Part shown: positions 27,113-36,396 of the stretch, one piece after another
How the letters are laid out: every line of letters starts with the position of its first letter
Numbering within the stretch: the first letter of the stretch is position 1
DNA from: JBCBDX01 sp038529265
GTDB lineage: Bacteria > Pseudomonadota > Alphaproteobacteria > Rhizobiales > Rhizobiaceae
DNA: 64,000 nucleotides
NCBI GenBank assembly: GCA_038529265.1
Contig: JBCBDX010000006.1
Location: 135,814 to 199,813 of the forward strand
Direction of reading: 5' to 3'
Made by a program: the position numbers and the translations under genes
Notes under the pieces: generated by a model
What the model saw: the letters and a program-made list of their open reading frames with translations, nothing else
Told to the model about the DNA's origin: nothing
Database searches by the model: none

Positions 27113-28050
27113 GGGCTTACAAACCTTCTCTTGCGTTTGAACAGTCGCCCATCAACCAGCGCGAGGCCGAGTGCAATCAAAGCAAATCCGGTAATATGAC
27201 GGGTCTCAAGCTCTTCCCCGAGTATTGTTACGCCAAGCAGGATTGCGCTCACCGGAACAAGGATCGTTACCAGTGAGAGGTTGGTCGCACCCGCTGTTGC
27301 CAACAGCTTGAAATAGCCGATGTAGGCAAGCGATGTGGAGAGCACCGCCAATCCGACCATAGCTCCGATTGTGATTGTTTCGGGTGTGTCAATTGTCCAA
27401 GGCTGATCAATCCAGAGCATCAGCGGCAGCATGAACAGAGAGCTTGCAGTCAACTGACCTGTCGCAACCAAGATCGGATCAATGGAGTGACGTTTGAGCA
27501 TCTGCCGCCCAAAAACGACGGCGATTGAATAGGAAATCGGCGCCGCGATACATGCGAAATAGGCAAGCAATGCTGCCTGCGACGAACCTTGGATGCCTGC
27601 GGTTCCGATCATCACAGCAACGCCCACGATAGCGGCAACAATACCGGCAACACGCAATGAGGTGAGCCGATCATCATCACTGGCAAAATGCGAGATGGCG
27701 ACGGTGAACATTGGTGTTGTGGCGTTCAGAATTGCCGCAACGCCCGATGCAAGTTCTGTCTGGCCGTAGACAAGCAAGGAAAAGGGTATGGCGTTGTTGG
27801 TCAGGCCCATGAACAGGAACACCCGCCACGCTTTGCCGCGCCACGGAAAGGCTTTGCCGGTCGCCAGCAAAAACAGATGCAGAGCGATGGCTGCCAGGAG
27901 AACCCGTAGGAAAACAATTGTGAAAGGCGGCAGCTCATCCACCACTACTTCGACAAAGAAAAACGAACCGCCCCATACAACCGATAGGCTGACAAGCAGC
28001 AGCCATTGCGCAGCGTTCATTGTGGCGTTTTGGGGAGTGCTCTTGCTCAT
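27109..28050 (-). CDS. EamA/DMT family transporter, copy 1
   Basis: Inner-membrane drug/metabolite transporter with about ten hydrophobic helices arranged as two EamA repeats. The first repeat opens with SLSVVWGGSFFFVEV, the second with GSSQAALLAYFACIAAPISY. Positively charged residues cluster at the C-terminus (GRLFKRKRRF). It interrupts the dnaX-ybaB-recR cluster in antisense orientation. ATG 28050 is chosen over GTG 28056. Substrate unknown. Confidence 0.85.
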   Translation of the reverse strand: MSKSTPQNATMNAAQWLLLVSLSVVWGGSFFFVEVVVDELPPFTIVFLRVLLAAIALHLFLLATGKAFPWRGKAWRVFLFMGLTNNAIPFSLLVYGQTELASGVAAILNATTPMFTVAISHFASDDDRLTSLRVAGIVAAIVGVAVMIGTAGIQGSSQAALLAYFACIAAPISYSIAVVFGRQMLKRHSIDPILVATGQLTASSLFMLPLMLWIDQPWTIDTPETITIGAMVGLAVLSTSLAYIGYFKLLATAGATNLSLVTILVPVSAILLGVTILGEELETRHITGFALIALGLALVDGRLFKRKRRFVSP

Positions 28051-28144
28051 ATTCACTATCTAGCGGTGACGAAAATCATGGGCCACCCGAAACTTGATTT
28101 GTCGATGGATTCCAATTCCACGCCGGCTGATTTAATGATGAGCC

Positions 28145-28753
28145 ATGGCAACAAAACGAATCGCTGGTCCGGAAATTGAGAGGCTGATCCAGCTTTTGGC
28201 AAAAGTGCCGGGTCTTGGGCCTCGGTCCGCGCGCCGCGCTGCCTTGCACATGATCAAGAAGAAAGAGCAACTTCTCGATCCGCTGGCAATTGCGCTGGAA
28301 GATGCTTCGCGAAATGTAAAAATCTGCTCCGTCTGCGGCAACATCGATACAAGTGATCCTTGTTCCGTTTGTACTGATCCGCGCCGCGATGGTTCGACCA
28401 TCATTGTCGTTGAAGATGTCTCCGATCTTTGGGCGCTGGAACGTGCTGCGGACATGGGCGCAAAATATCATGTGCTTGGCGGCACCCTTTCTCCACTCGA
28501 TGGCGTCGGCCCTGATGATCTCAATATTGTGGCGCTTGTCAGCCGTGTTGCAAGTGGCGAGGTTAAAGAGCTGATCCTTGCCGTTAACGCTACCGTCGAG
28601 GGACAATCGACCGCCCACTATATCACTGGCCAGCTGGAAGGCCTTGATGTGAAAGTAACACGTCTGGCACATGGCGTACCCGTTGGTGGCGAGCTGGACT
28701 ATCTTGATGATGGAACCTTATCCGCCGCGCTTCGTTCACGGACCGATTTCTGA
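28145..28753 (+). CDS. recR: Recombination protein RecR
   Basis: RecFOR component that helps load RecA at gapped DNA. 202 residues: helix-hairpin-helix region KVPGLGPRSARRAALHMIKK, the zinc finger with four cysteines CSVCGNIDTSDPCSVC, a Toprim domain with TIIVVEDVSDLWALE, and the C-terminal VTRLAHGVPVGGELDYLDDG. All functional residues are present. Its TGA overlaps the ATG of the following agmatinase gene by one base. Confidence 0.96.
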   Translation: MATKRIAGPEIERLIQLLAKVPGLGPRSARRAALHMIKKKEQLLDPLAIALEDASRNVKICSVCGNIDTSDPCSVCTDPRRDGSTIIVVEDVSDLWALERAADMGAKYHVLGGTLSPLDGVGPDDLNIVALVSRVASGEVKELILAVNATVEGQSTAHYITGQLEGLDVKVTRLAHGVPVGGELDYLDDGTLSAALRSRTDF

Positions 28754-29706
28754 TGGAACGGCCGCTAAACCAACCGCTTGGCGGCAATGAGCTGGCGCGG
28801 TTTTCAGGCCCAAGCACTTTCATGCGTTTGCCGGCACAGGACACAGCAAAAGATCTGGATGCCTGCTTTACCGGTGTGCCGCTGGATATCGGGACGTCCA
28901 ACCGGTCCGGAACCCGTTTGGGCCCGCGGCAAATCCGTGATGAGAGCCGCATGCTCCGTCCTTACAACATGGCAACCGGCGCAGCACCGTTTGACAAGCT
29001 TCAAGTTGCCGACATTGGTGATGCGCCGGTCAACACGTTTGACCTGAAAAAATCGGTCGACATCATCACCGAGCACTACCGAGCGATCCTTTCATATGAC
29101 TGCATCCCGCTCACCATGGGTGGCGACCATACACTTACCTGGCCGATCCTTCGTGCCGTCGCCGAAAAGCACGGCCCTGTTGCGCTGATCCATGTCGATG
29201 CCCACGCCGACATCAATGATGAAATGTTCGGCGAAAAGATCGCCCATGGCACGCCATTTCGCAGGGCGTTTGATGACGGCCTTCTGGACAGTGAGCAAGT
29301 CTTCCAGATCGGCCTGCGAGGCACCGGCTATTCACCCGATGATTTTGACTGGGGACGACGTCAAGGCTGGACGGTGGTTCAAGCAGAAGAATGCTGGGGG
29401 CAATCGCTTGCGCCGCTGATGAACGACATTCGCAACAAAATTGGGCCAAAGCGGCCAGTCTATCTTTCCTATGATATTGACAGCCTTGACCCTGCCTTTG
29501 CGCCCGGCACCGGCACGGTGGAGATCGGTGGCCTGACAACGTGGCAGGCTTTGGAGTTAATCCGCGGCTGTAACGGATTGAACATTGTGGGTGCCGACTT
29601 GGTTGAGGTTTCGCCGCCCTATGACACCACAGGCAATACTGCCTTGATCGGGGCCAATTTACTGTATGAAATGCTGTGCGTCTTACCGGGTGTGCACTCA
29701 AGCTGA
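28753..29706 (+). CDS. Agmatinase/guanidinobutyrase-like ureohydrolase, copy 2
   Basis: Second ureohydrolase, 317 residues. Mn ligands are seen in MGGDHTLTWP, HVDAHADINDEMFGE and SYDIDSLDPAFAPGTGT, plus GADLVEVSPPYDTTGNTALI near the end. Compared with the copy at 23401, its catalytic loop has the EKIAHGTPFRRAFDDG form found in many agmatinase/guanidinobutyrase enzymes. It is coupled to recR through a one-base overlap, an odd partner, probably just a packed operon. Substrate difference between the two copies is likely but untested. Confidence 0.85.
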   Translation: MERPLNQPLGGNELARFSGPSTFMRLPAQDTAKDLDACFTGVPLDIGTSNRSGTRLGPRQIRDESRMLRPYNMATGAAPFDKLQVADIGDAPVNTFDLKKSVDIITEHYRAILSYDCIPLTMGGDHTLTWPILRAVAEKHGPVALIHVDAHADINDEMFGEKIAHGTPFRRAFDDGLLDSEQVFQIGLRGTGYSPDDFDWGRRQGWTVVQAEECWGQSLAPLMNDIRNKIGPKRPVYLSYDIDSLDPAFAPGTGTVEIGGLTTWQALELIRGCNGLNIVGADLVEVSPPYDTTGNTALIGANLLYEMLCVLPGVHSS

Positions 29707-29720
29707 AACGGGGCTCGATC

Positions 29721-30947
29721 ATGGTTCTTCGTCTATTCTGCCTGCTTGTCATTTTGGCGATGGGCCAAGGCGTGGCGGCTGCCGCTGCGACCAATGCCGA
29801 CTATCGCGCATTCTTGGAGCGAACGATCTGGCCGATGGCCCGCCAACAGGGTGTTTCGCGTGGCACCTTTGATCGTACGCTCTCTGGCGCAACATTGAAC
29901 CGCGATATACCGGGTTTGGTCGAGCCAGGCTCATCGGGAACACCCAGGCGTATCCGTCAGGCAGAGTTTTCAGCGCCCGCCCGCTATTTCAATGAAAACA
30001 ATGTTGCCTCTATTGCCTCATCCGGCCGCGCGCTTGCCCGCGAACATGCGCGCACGCTGCAAGCCATTGAGCGCAAATATGGTGTGCCCGCCCATATCAT
30101 TATCGCGATCTGGGGCCGTGAGAGCGGTTTCGGTCGTGTTCGTATTCCCCATGACGCTATCGAGGTTCTGGGCACCAAGGCCTACATGTCCACACGTCCC
30201 GAACTGTTCCAGAAAGAGTTGGTGTCAGCGCTGGTTATGATCGAGCGTGGTCTGGCAACGCCCGCGCAGATGAAATCCTCTTGGGCTGGCGCGCTCGGTC
30301 AGCCGCAGTTCCTGCCATCATCCTATCTGCAGTACGCCGTTGATTTTGATGGTGACCGCAAGCCGAACATCTGGACGTCTGTGCCCGATACGCTTGCCTC
30401 CATTGCTGCTTATTTGAACAAATTCGGGTGGCAGACCGGGCGCGATTGGGGCTTTGAAGTGACTGTACCCGCAGAACTCTCCTGCGCATTTGAAGGGCCG
30501 GATCAGGGCTTTAAAATCAAGGATTGGGAAGCGCTTGGCGTCAAACGTGTCAGCGGTCGGCCTTTCCCGGCGGCGGAACGTGAGCGCGAAGGTTATTTGC
30601 TGATGCCCGCCGGGCGCAGCGGCCCTGCCTTTGTGGTGACGCCGAACTTCTACGTGATCAAGAAATACAATGAGAGCGATCTTTATGCGCTGTTCGTCGG
30701 CCATGCCGGGGATCGGATCGCTTATGGCTCCGGCAAGTTCAAAGCCGGATGGGGCAATGTCGATACGCTCTACCGGTCAGACATTGCCGCCATGCAGCGC
30801 GTGCTTGAAGGGCAGGGCTATGATGTCGGCGGTGCCGACGGGCTGCCCGGTTTCAAGACCCGCCGCTCCATCGGCGATTGGCAAAAAAAGAACGGCCAGA
30901 GCCCGACCTGCTTCCCGAGCAAACGGCTTGTGAATGCAATTAAGTGA
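29721..30947 (+). CDS. MltB-type lytic murein transglycosylase
   Basis: Periplasmic transglycosylase that cleaves peptidoglycan glycan strands. ATG 29721 gives a signal peptide (LRLFCLLVILAMGQGVAAAA). The SLT-like domain has the catalytic glutamate in IIAIWGRESGFGRV, followed by WAGALGQPQFLPSSYLQYAV, the typical MltB motif. The C-terminal part carries a peptidoglycan-binding domain (MQRVLEGQGYDVGGADGLPG). The 408-residue length suits the family. It follows the agmatinase gene by 14 bases. Confidence 0.9.
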   Translation: MVLRLFCLLVILAMGQGVAAAAATNADYRAFLERTIWPMARQQGVSRGTFDRTLSGATLNRDIPGLVEPGSSGTPRRIRQAEFSAPARYFNENNVASIASSGRALAREHARTLQAIERKYGVPAHIIIAIWGRESGFGRVRIPHDAIEVLGTKAYMSTRPELFQKELVSALVMIERGLATPAQMKSSWAGALGQPQFLPSSYLQYAVDFDGDRKPNIWTSVPDTLASIAAYLNKFGWQTGRDWGFEVTVPAELSCAFEGPDQGFKIKDWEALGVKRVSGRPFPAAEREREGYLLMPAGRSGPAFVVTPNFYVIKKYNESDLYALFVGHAGDRIAYGSGKFKAGWGNVDTLYRSDIAAMQRVLEGQGYDVGGADGLPGFKTRRSIGDWQKKNGQSPTCFPSKRLVNAIK

Positions 30948-31006
30948 TGTCGGTCATAGCATGATGGACGGGGTTGGGTGAGCCTGCGATGGCTTCGGGG
31001 TATAAA

Positions 31007-31672
31007 ATGGAGACTAAAACCGACTGGCGAGTATTGCGTTGGAACTATGTGAAAAGCATCGCAAGCAATGATTTCACGCGTGTTGTCGGGTTAATACCAA
31101 TCGCCGGATATCTGATATTGTTCAATGACGAGATTGTCAGCATGGCGTCATTCAACACTTTGGCAGGTGTTGCTTTTGGGGAAAGATCGCCGTTTCTCGT
31201 TGATGGTCTGACAAAGCTTCGTTTTGTGTTCTTTGGAAGCCTTTTTGTCCTCGCATCATTTGCGATTTATAGAGTGTTCCGCCCGGACGTTCTTGAGTTT
31301 TCAAATAGCGACTTGGAGTTCGCGGAACTTGTGAGGCAGCGATACAGCGTTCACGATATAGCAAAAATGGATGAGCAAGTACATTCAGGCGACTGGATTG
31401 AACGAACCGATTCTTTCTGGATTGTGCAAGGAAAACTGCGCCGGAAAGAAACAGTCGTATCTGGCTATAGATGGGACGCTAGGGCGCATATGCTCTCAAA
31501 GAGAGGGGACTACATCAGCCTCTTGGCAAGAGAGTGGTGGCTAGGGCAGGTTCACAAAGCGCGCTTTGCGCGTATTTTTTCGCTTGTTTTAGGTTTTGCC
31601 GGATACCTGTTTCTTGCCATTCCAAGTCTGGATGTTGCCCAAGCAGTCTTGCGTAATCTGTTTAGTTTATAG
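31007..31672 (+). CDS. Membrane protein of unknown function
   Basis: About 221 residues with three predicted spans: RVVGLIPIAGYLILF, KLRFVFFGSLFVLASFAIYR, and FSLVLGFAGYLFLAIPSL near the end. Between spans two and three is a soluble domain with many acidic and aromatic residues. No family recognised. ATG 31007 follows CGGGG; ATG 30989 is an alternative. Base composition is a little AT-richer than its neighbours, and it breaks an otherwise core gene row, so it may be accessory. Confidence 0.6.
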   Translation: METKTDWRVLRWNYVKSIASNDFTRVVGLIPIAGYLILFNDEIVSMASFNTLAGVAFGERSPFLVDGLTKLRFVFFGSLFVLASFAIYRVFRPDVLEFSNSDLEFAELVRQRYSVHDIAKMDEQVHSGDWIERTDSFWIVQGKLRRKETVVSGYRWDARAHMLSKRGDYISLLAREWWLGQVHKARFARIFSLVLGFAGYLFLAIPSLDVAQAVLRNLFSL

Positions 31673-31724
31673 GTCGCAAAAGTTCTTGGAAATACCTAAG
31701 CGTAACTTTGAAGCGAGCTCGCTC

Positions 31725-32981
31725 TCACTTCACCGAAGCCTTTTCCTCCCCCTCAACCACCCTCAGCCTCAACTGCCCTGAGGCGCTTTCAGCCGACGGT
31801 GTTTCGTCGACGGGTTTGGCGATCGCTTTGGCTATCTCGGCAGGTTCAAAATCCATGGTCTCGATCTTGCGCCCGCGCTTGCCGATTTTGTTGGTAGAGA
31901 CAAGAATTTGCTCAATGTCATTATTGGCCTGACCGAAGTGCGTCTGCAACTTGCGCACGCGATCATCGAGCCGCCCCAGATCCTCAACGAGTCGAATGAC
32001 TTCAGCCTGGATCAGATGCGCCTGTTCGCGCATGCGGGCATCTTTCAGGAGAGCCTGGATGACCTGGATCGACAGCATCAGCAGCGATGGTGATACAATT
32101 ACCAACCGATGTTTGTGCGCCATCTGCACCACACCCTCATGATGCTCATGCAGATCAGCAAAGATGGACTCCGACGGCACGAACAGAAACGCCGTATCCT
32201 GCGTTTCACCGGCAATAAGATACTTTCCTGCAATGTCTTTGATGTGCGTTGCCATATCCGAGGCAAAGCGCTTTTGCGCTGCCGCCGTTTCAGAAACATC
32301 GGCTGCATCACGAATAGCGTTCCAGCTTTCAAGCGGAAACTTGGCATCAATCACCAGACCGGGCGCATCATTGGGCATGGAAACCACACAGTCAGGCCGC
32401 TTGCCATTTGAGAGCGTCGCCTGAAATTCATAGGCACCATGTGGCAGGCCGTCTTCAATGATCGCTTCCATGCGGCCCTGGCCAAAGGCACCACGCGTTT
32501 GCTTGTTTGAAAGGATCGATTGCAGTTCGACGACTTGACCGGCGAGCTGTTGAATATTGTTTTGCGCCGTATCTATGACAGCCAGCCGCTCTTTCAATTG
32601 GCTTAGATTGTCATGTGTCGACCGCTGTTGTTCGCTGAGCGACTGGCCAATCCTGTGGGTCATGCTGTCGAGCCGTTGGTTCAATGTTTGCGTCATCTCC
32701 GATTGGCGGGCGCCAAAGGTTTCGGCAATCGCGGTTAATTTGCCCTGCATTTCAGCTTGCGTTTTCAGGACTTCGTTAACCTGCGCTTCGGCCTGACTGG
32801 CCCGTTCTTGGGCAATTGACAAAGCGCGTTGGCGTTGTCGATGAGTGCGCTTGGCTTGGCAAATCGCGAGCATGACGACGCCGACCAGCAACGCCAGGGC
32901 CACCAACATCATGGCGCCCCAGCTCACGTCAGTCTGACCAAGCGTAAAAGCGGTTTCATTGGCAAGTTCGCTAAAATTCAT
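31725..32981 (-). CDS. rmuC: RmuC-family DNA recombination protein
   Basis: Predicted nuclease-fold protein that limits recombination at inverted repeats in enterobacteria. 418 residues: an N-terminal membrane span (MMLVALALLVGVVMLAICQA), a long coiled-coil rich in Gln and Glu (about residues 50-160), then the RmuC core with DCVVSMPNDAPGLVIDAKFP, DTAFLFVPSESIFADL and RLVIVSPSLLMLSIQVIQAL. Membrane anchoring and coiled coil are family features. Convergent with the unknown membrane protein gene on its left and divergent from def on its right. Confidence 0.9.
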   Translation of the reverse strand: MNFSELANETAFTLGQTDVSWGAMMLVALALLVGVVMLAICQAKRTHRQRQRALSIAQERASQAEAQVNEVLKTQAEMQGKLTAIAETFGARQSEMTQTLNQRLDSMTHRIGQSLSEQQRSTHDNLSQLKERLAVIDTAQNNIQQLAGQVVELQSILSNKQTRGAFGQGRMEAIIEDGLPHGAYEFQATLSNGKRPDCVVSMPNDAPGLVIDAKFPLESWNAIRDAADVSETAAAQKRFASDMATHIKDIAGKYLIAGETQDTAFLFVPSESIFADLHEHHEGVVQMAHKHRLVIVSPSLLMLSIQVIQALLKDARMREQAHLIQAEVIRLVEDLGRLDDRVRKLQTHFGQANNDIEQILVSTNKIGKRGRKIETMDFEPAEIAKAIAKPVDETPSAESASGQLRLRVVEGEEKASVK

Positions 32982-33069
32982 GATCAGAGCCTACGCGATT
33001 CGGAACACAAGTCGAACATATGCGGCGTGTCGCATTGACGCCATGCTGCTCAGCCCATAATTGCGCACC

Positions 33070-33594
33070 ATGACCATTCGCCCGCTCGTTCTTCTTCCTG
33101 ATCCGATTTTGCGTGAAGTATCAAAGCCTGTTGAGCGCTTTGATGCCGATCTTAAGCGCTTTGCCGATGATATGTTGGAAACCATGTATGATGCCCCTGG
33201 GATTGGTTTGGCAGCAATTCAGGTTGGCGAACCGATTCGTATGCTCGTTGCGGATGTTTCCAGCAAGGACGGCGAAAAAGAGCCACATGTTTTCATCAAT
33301 CCCACCATTGTGCAGTCCAGTGATACGCCTTCGACCTATGAGGAAGGTTGCCTTTCAATTCCGGACTATTATGCCGACGTGGAGCGCCCGGAAGCAGTAA
33401 CTGTTGAGTATCAGACCGTTGATGGCGAGAAAAAGGAAATGGTCGCTGATGGTATGATGGCGACCTGTCTTCAGCACGAGCTGGATCATTTGGACGGTGT
33501 TTTATTCATCGACCATCTATCTAAGCTGAAACGGGAAATGGTGATAAAGCGCTTCCGCAAGCTGGCAAAGCAGCGTGGAACGACCCGGCTATAG
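33070..33594 (+). CDS. def: Peptide deformylase
   Basis: Removes the formyl group from nascent proteins. Motif 1 GIGLAAIQVG, motif 2 EGCLSIPDYY and motif 3 CLQHELDHLDG supply the metal-binding Cys and two His and the catalytic Glu. ATG 33070 gives 174 residues, the normal length; an upstream TTG at 33061 is less likely. It forms the classic pair with fmt, but here a small gene on the opposite strand and a 300-base gap intervene. Its stop abuts the stop of that small gene. Confidence 0.96.
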   Translation: MTIRPLVLLPDPILREVSKPVERFDADLKRFADDMLETMYDAPGIGLAAIQVGEPIRMLVADVSSKDGEKEPHVFINPTIVQSSDTPSTYEEGCLSIPDYYADVERPEAVTVEYQTVDGEKKEMVADGMMATCLQHELDHLDGVLFIDHLSKLKREMVIKRFRKLAKQRGTTRL

Positions 33595-33810
33595 TCAGAT
33601 TGCGCCGAAGATCGCATGAGCAATCGGTGTTGCCGTTGCCTCTGGCGCAAAATGAATCGCCGCCGTGATGACCAGCGTGAAGTAGGACACCCAAGCCAAA
33701 TTCTCATCCAAACGGTTGCGTCTGGGCAGTCTGGCCATGATCGCTTCGCTGTAGCGTATGTAGGCGGTGTCCATTTGGCGCCGCGCAAGGCGACCGAATT
33801 GCTTGGTCAT
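33595..33810 (-). CDS. Small predicted membrane protein between def and fmt
   Basis: 71-residue open frame. It starts at ATG 33810 behind AAGGAAATCG and shows a basic N-terminal half (QFGRLARRQMD ... RLPRRNRLDEN) followed by one hydrophobic helix (AWVSYFTLVITAAIHFA). Its TGA-type stop directly abuts the stop of def. Good ribosome-binding site, a sensible topology (positive-inside) and lack of another gene support it, but no family is recognised. Confidence 0.5.
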   Translation of the reverse strand: MTKQFGRLARRQMDTAYIRYSEAIMARLPRRNRLDENLAWVSYFTLVITAAIHFAPEATATPIAHAIFGAI

Positions 33811-33908
33811 AACGATTTCCTTACTTAACGGTTGGTTACGCATAGCCTGCAAGCGGTATATGAAGCCTTTGAAACATTGCTCAAATTTTAGTGTTTATGG
33901 TGATTTTT

Positions 33909-34811
33909 ATGCGGATCATTTTCATGGGATCGCCGGTGTTCTCGGTGCCAACGCTCGAAGCCTTGGTAAAAGAGCATGAGGTTGTTGCCTGCTATTCGCA
34001 GCCTCCAAGGCCACGTGGCCGACGCGGCAAGGAACTCGCTAACACGCCCGTTCATGATGCAGCGCTGAACCTCGGTATTGACGTAAGAACCCCAAGGTCG
34101 CTCAGAGCATCAGAAGAGCAAGAGGCCTTTGCTGATCTCAACGCCGATGTTGCTGTGGTCGTTGCCTATGGGCTCTTGTTGCCGTTGCCCATTTTGGAAG
34201 GCACACGCCTTGGTTGCTATAATGGCCACGCTTCACTGTTGCCGCGCTGGCGCGGCGCTGCACCGATACATCGCGCTATTATGGCTGGTGATGATGAAAC
34301 GGGCATGATGGTCATGAAGATGGAGGAGGGCTTGGACACAGGACCTGTAGCCATGACCAAGCGCATACACATTGGTGCAGATACGACAACTGGCGAGTTG
34401 CACGACACACTTGCCTATGCTGGGGCGGCACTGATGGTTGAGGCGATGGAGGCCCTGTCGCGTGACGCATTGCCGTTGGAGCCGCAATCGGAAGAAGGCG
34501 TCACCTACGCAAAGAAGATCGACAAAGCCGAAGCGCGGATCGATTGGTCACAATCCGCAATGGCGGTGCACAACCAAATCAGAGGCCTATCGCCATTTCC
34601 AGGTGCTTGGTGCGAAATGCTGATCGCCGGCCAATGGGAGCGCGTCAAGCTGTTGGCCTCCACCAGAAGCCGAGAATCAGGCGATGAAGCGTTGCTTGAA
34701 GCGCGATGCGGCGATGGGTCAGTGTTTATAAAACAGCTGCAGAGAGCAGGATCGAAAACACTGTCCGCGCAGGAGTTTTTAAGGGGCCATAGCGTTGAGG
34801 ATATTCGCTAG
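33909..34811 (+). CDS. fmt: Methionyl-tRNA formyltransferase
   Basis: Formylates initiator Met-tRNA. ATG 33909 gives 300 residues starting MRIIFMGSPVFSVPTLEAL. The catalytic region NGHASLLPRWRGAAPIHRAI and the SLLPRWRG signature are intact, followed by GDDETGMMVMKMEEGLDTGP. The C-terminal OB-like domain is present (AEARIDWSQSAMAVHNQIRG). Upstream in-frame ATGs at 33891 and 33897 exist but give an unusual N-terminus. The stop shares four bases with the convergent glycosyltransferase gene. Confidence 0.94.
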   Translation: MRIIFMGSPVFSVPTLEALVKEHEVVACYSQPPRPRGRRGKELANTPVHDAALNLGIDVRTPRSLRASEEQEAFADLNADVAVVVAYGLLLPLPILEGTRLGCYNGHASLLPRWRGAAPIHRAIMAGDDETGMMVMKMEEGLDTGPVAMTKRIHIGADTTTGELHDTLAYAGAALMVEAMEALSRDALPLEPQSEEGVTYAKKIDKAEARIDWSQSAMAVHNQIRGLSPFPGAWCEMLIAGQWERVKLLASTRSRESGDEALLEARCGDGSVFIKQLQRAGSKTLSAQEFLRGHSVEDIR

Positions 34812-36304
34812 CTTTCGCAGAACTGGCGCGGCGCGACAGCGTGAAAGTTGATCGTTCTTGCCTCTTGGTCGCGAACGTTGCGCCAAGCAAAAGCCATCCG
34901 CTGAACCACACACAGATCATATCTTTCAATGACGTGGCGCGGGACCGGTCCTATGGATAGATATGGCTTCTCACGCAAATCGGCTTCGCTGATCCAAGGC
35001 GACAGCGCAGTTATGTGGTTTTCTAACCATGAAGGCCGTCCGGTATAATTGTTGGCAACCAGCGCAGCTGCCGTACCTCCAGCCACAAAAGCCGGTTGAA
35101 CTGGCAATTCATGTTCTGCGACCACGTTTCTCCAAAAGTCTTCGGCGGCATCAATCAGCGGTGGGTTTGGCATGACAGGAAACCACTCGAAGGGTTTTCC
35201 GTTGGGTTCCTGTTCAAGCTTGATGTACCGCTCCAGCGGATAGGCGGCTAAAATGCCAGCCAGCCATAGCGAGCAAAAGACAGTACCGACCCGATTCATT
35301 TGCGCATCGCCTGCATGTCTATACATGAGCAAAATTAGGTAGGGCGGCACGGTTATGAGACTTGCCATCAGCCAATGATCTTTCACCACCGTCCCGGTCA
35401 CGATGACGATGGCCAGAATGATCAAATGTGAGCCGATGGCCGCTGACCCCAAAATTTGCAACAGGCGTCCCAAGCGACCCTTGTCGCACTCCTCGTTTGA
35501 GACGGCCTTCAGGCCGACCCAACCAAACAAAGCGGGCGCTGCAATCAAGCCAATAAAGATCAAGCTGATTTCGCCGGCTGCCAAACCCGCACCCAAAAGC
35601 CCGGGATAGGTCTGCGACGTTCGATTGGCAATGAACTGCCGCGCCGGTTCGCCTTCGGTGACAAGCCACAGACCGGTTGGCGTAAGTAGTAGAAGAAAAA
35701 CAATGCCGCCTAAAACCAGTCCGCCCCAGGAAATTCGGGCACGCAGGTCTGAGACAAATATCGCCCATAAAGCAACCGGTGCGATGATTGCGGCGAAAGA
35801 GTATTTGCCTAGCACGCCACCTGCCGCGAACACTCCAGCGGCTAGCAGCCAAAGCGCAGACCGGTTTTCTAATGCGCGCCAGACGCTGAAAAGAAAAAGG
35901 CCGACAAACGCAAATTGCACCGTGTTGGCGTTCCATAAGGGAAGCTGCGTTCCGAAAAGATAAACCGATGTGCTGGCGATAACGGCAAAGAACGCAAGAC
36001 GTCGCGAAACAACATCCGCCAACATCAAGTATATTGCGAGTTGGCAAACCCCAAACAGCGCGGTCGAAAGCAGGTAAGGAGTAAACTCAGCAAAGCCAGT
36101 GATCTGGTTGGCGACCTCAAGCAGCCAAACCTTCATCGGCGGATGGCGGTAGAGGCCGACCAACCATTCCTTGCCCCACGCGATTTCTTCTTGAATGTCG
36201 AAGTGAAAGCTTTCGTCTGAAAGGGTCGCAGTGACAGTCCACGCAAAGGCGTAGAGCGCAAAGAAAATGTACGGCGCTAGAGGCGACTGGGCAAAGCGGT
36301 TCAT
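34808..36304 (-). CDS. ArnT/PMT-like membrane glycosyltransferase (GT39/83-type)
   Basis: Inner-membrane glycosyltransferase using a lipid-linked sugar donor. The 498-residue product has about ten or more hydrophobic helices, preceded by the first periplasmic loop with an acidic motif (SDESFHFDIQEEIAWG) and the HPPMKVWLLE motif that is typical of the ArnT family. The C-terminal part is soluble and periplasmic. Acceptor (lipid A, other glycans or protein) is unknown. ATG 36304 is preferred over an upstream start at 36340. Divergent from truA. Confidence 0.82.
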   Translation of the reverse strand: MNRFAQSPLAPYIFFALYAFAWTVTATLSDESFHFDIQEEIAWGKEWLVGLYRHPPMKVWLLEVANQITGFAEFTPYLLSTALFGVCQLAIYLMLADVVSRRLAFFAVIASTSVYLFGTQLPLWNANTVQFAFVGLFLFSVWRALENRSALWLLAAGVFAAGGVLGKYSFAAIIAPVALWAIFVSDLRARISWGGLVLGGIVFLLLLTPTGLWLVTEGEPARQFIANRTSQTYPGLLGAGLAAGEISLIFIGLIAAPALFGWVGLKAVSNEECDKGRLGRLLQILGSAAIGSHLIILAIVIVTGTVVKDHWLMASLITVPPYLILLMYRHAGDAQMNRVGTVFCSLWLAGILAAYPLERYIKLEQEPNGKPFEWFPVMPNPPLIDAAEDFWRNVVAEHELPVQPAFVAGGTAAALVANNYTGRPSWLENHITALSPWISEADLREKPYLSIGPVPRHVIERYDLCVVQRMAFAWRNVRDQEARTINFHAVAPRQFCES

Positions 36305-36396
36305 AGACGGGCGTTTGCATGGACTTTGTGTCGCTTGCAAGGGGTGACCGAAACACGTTAGGCGGCAGAACCTAGAAACGCACCGACCAGAAAACC

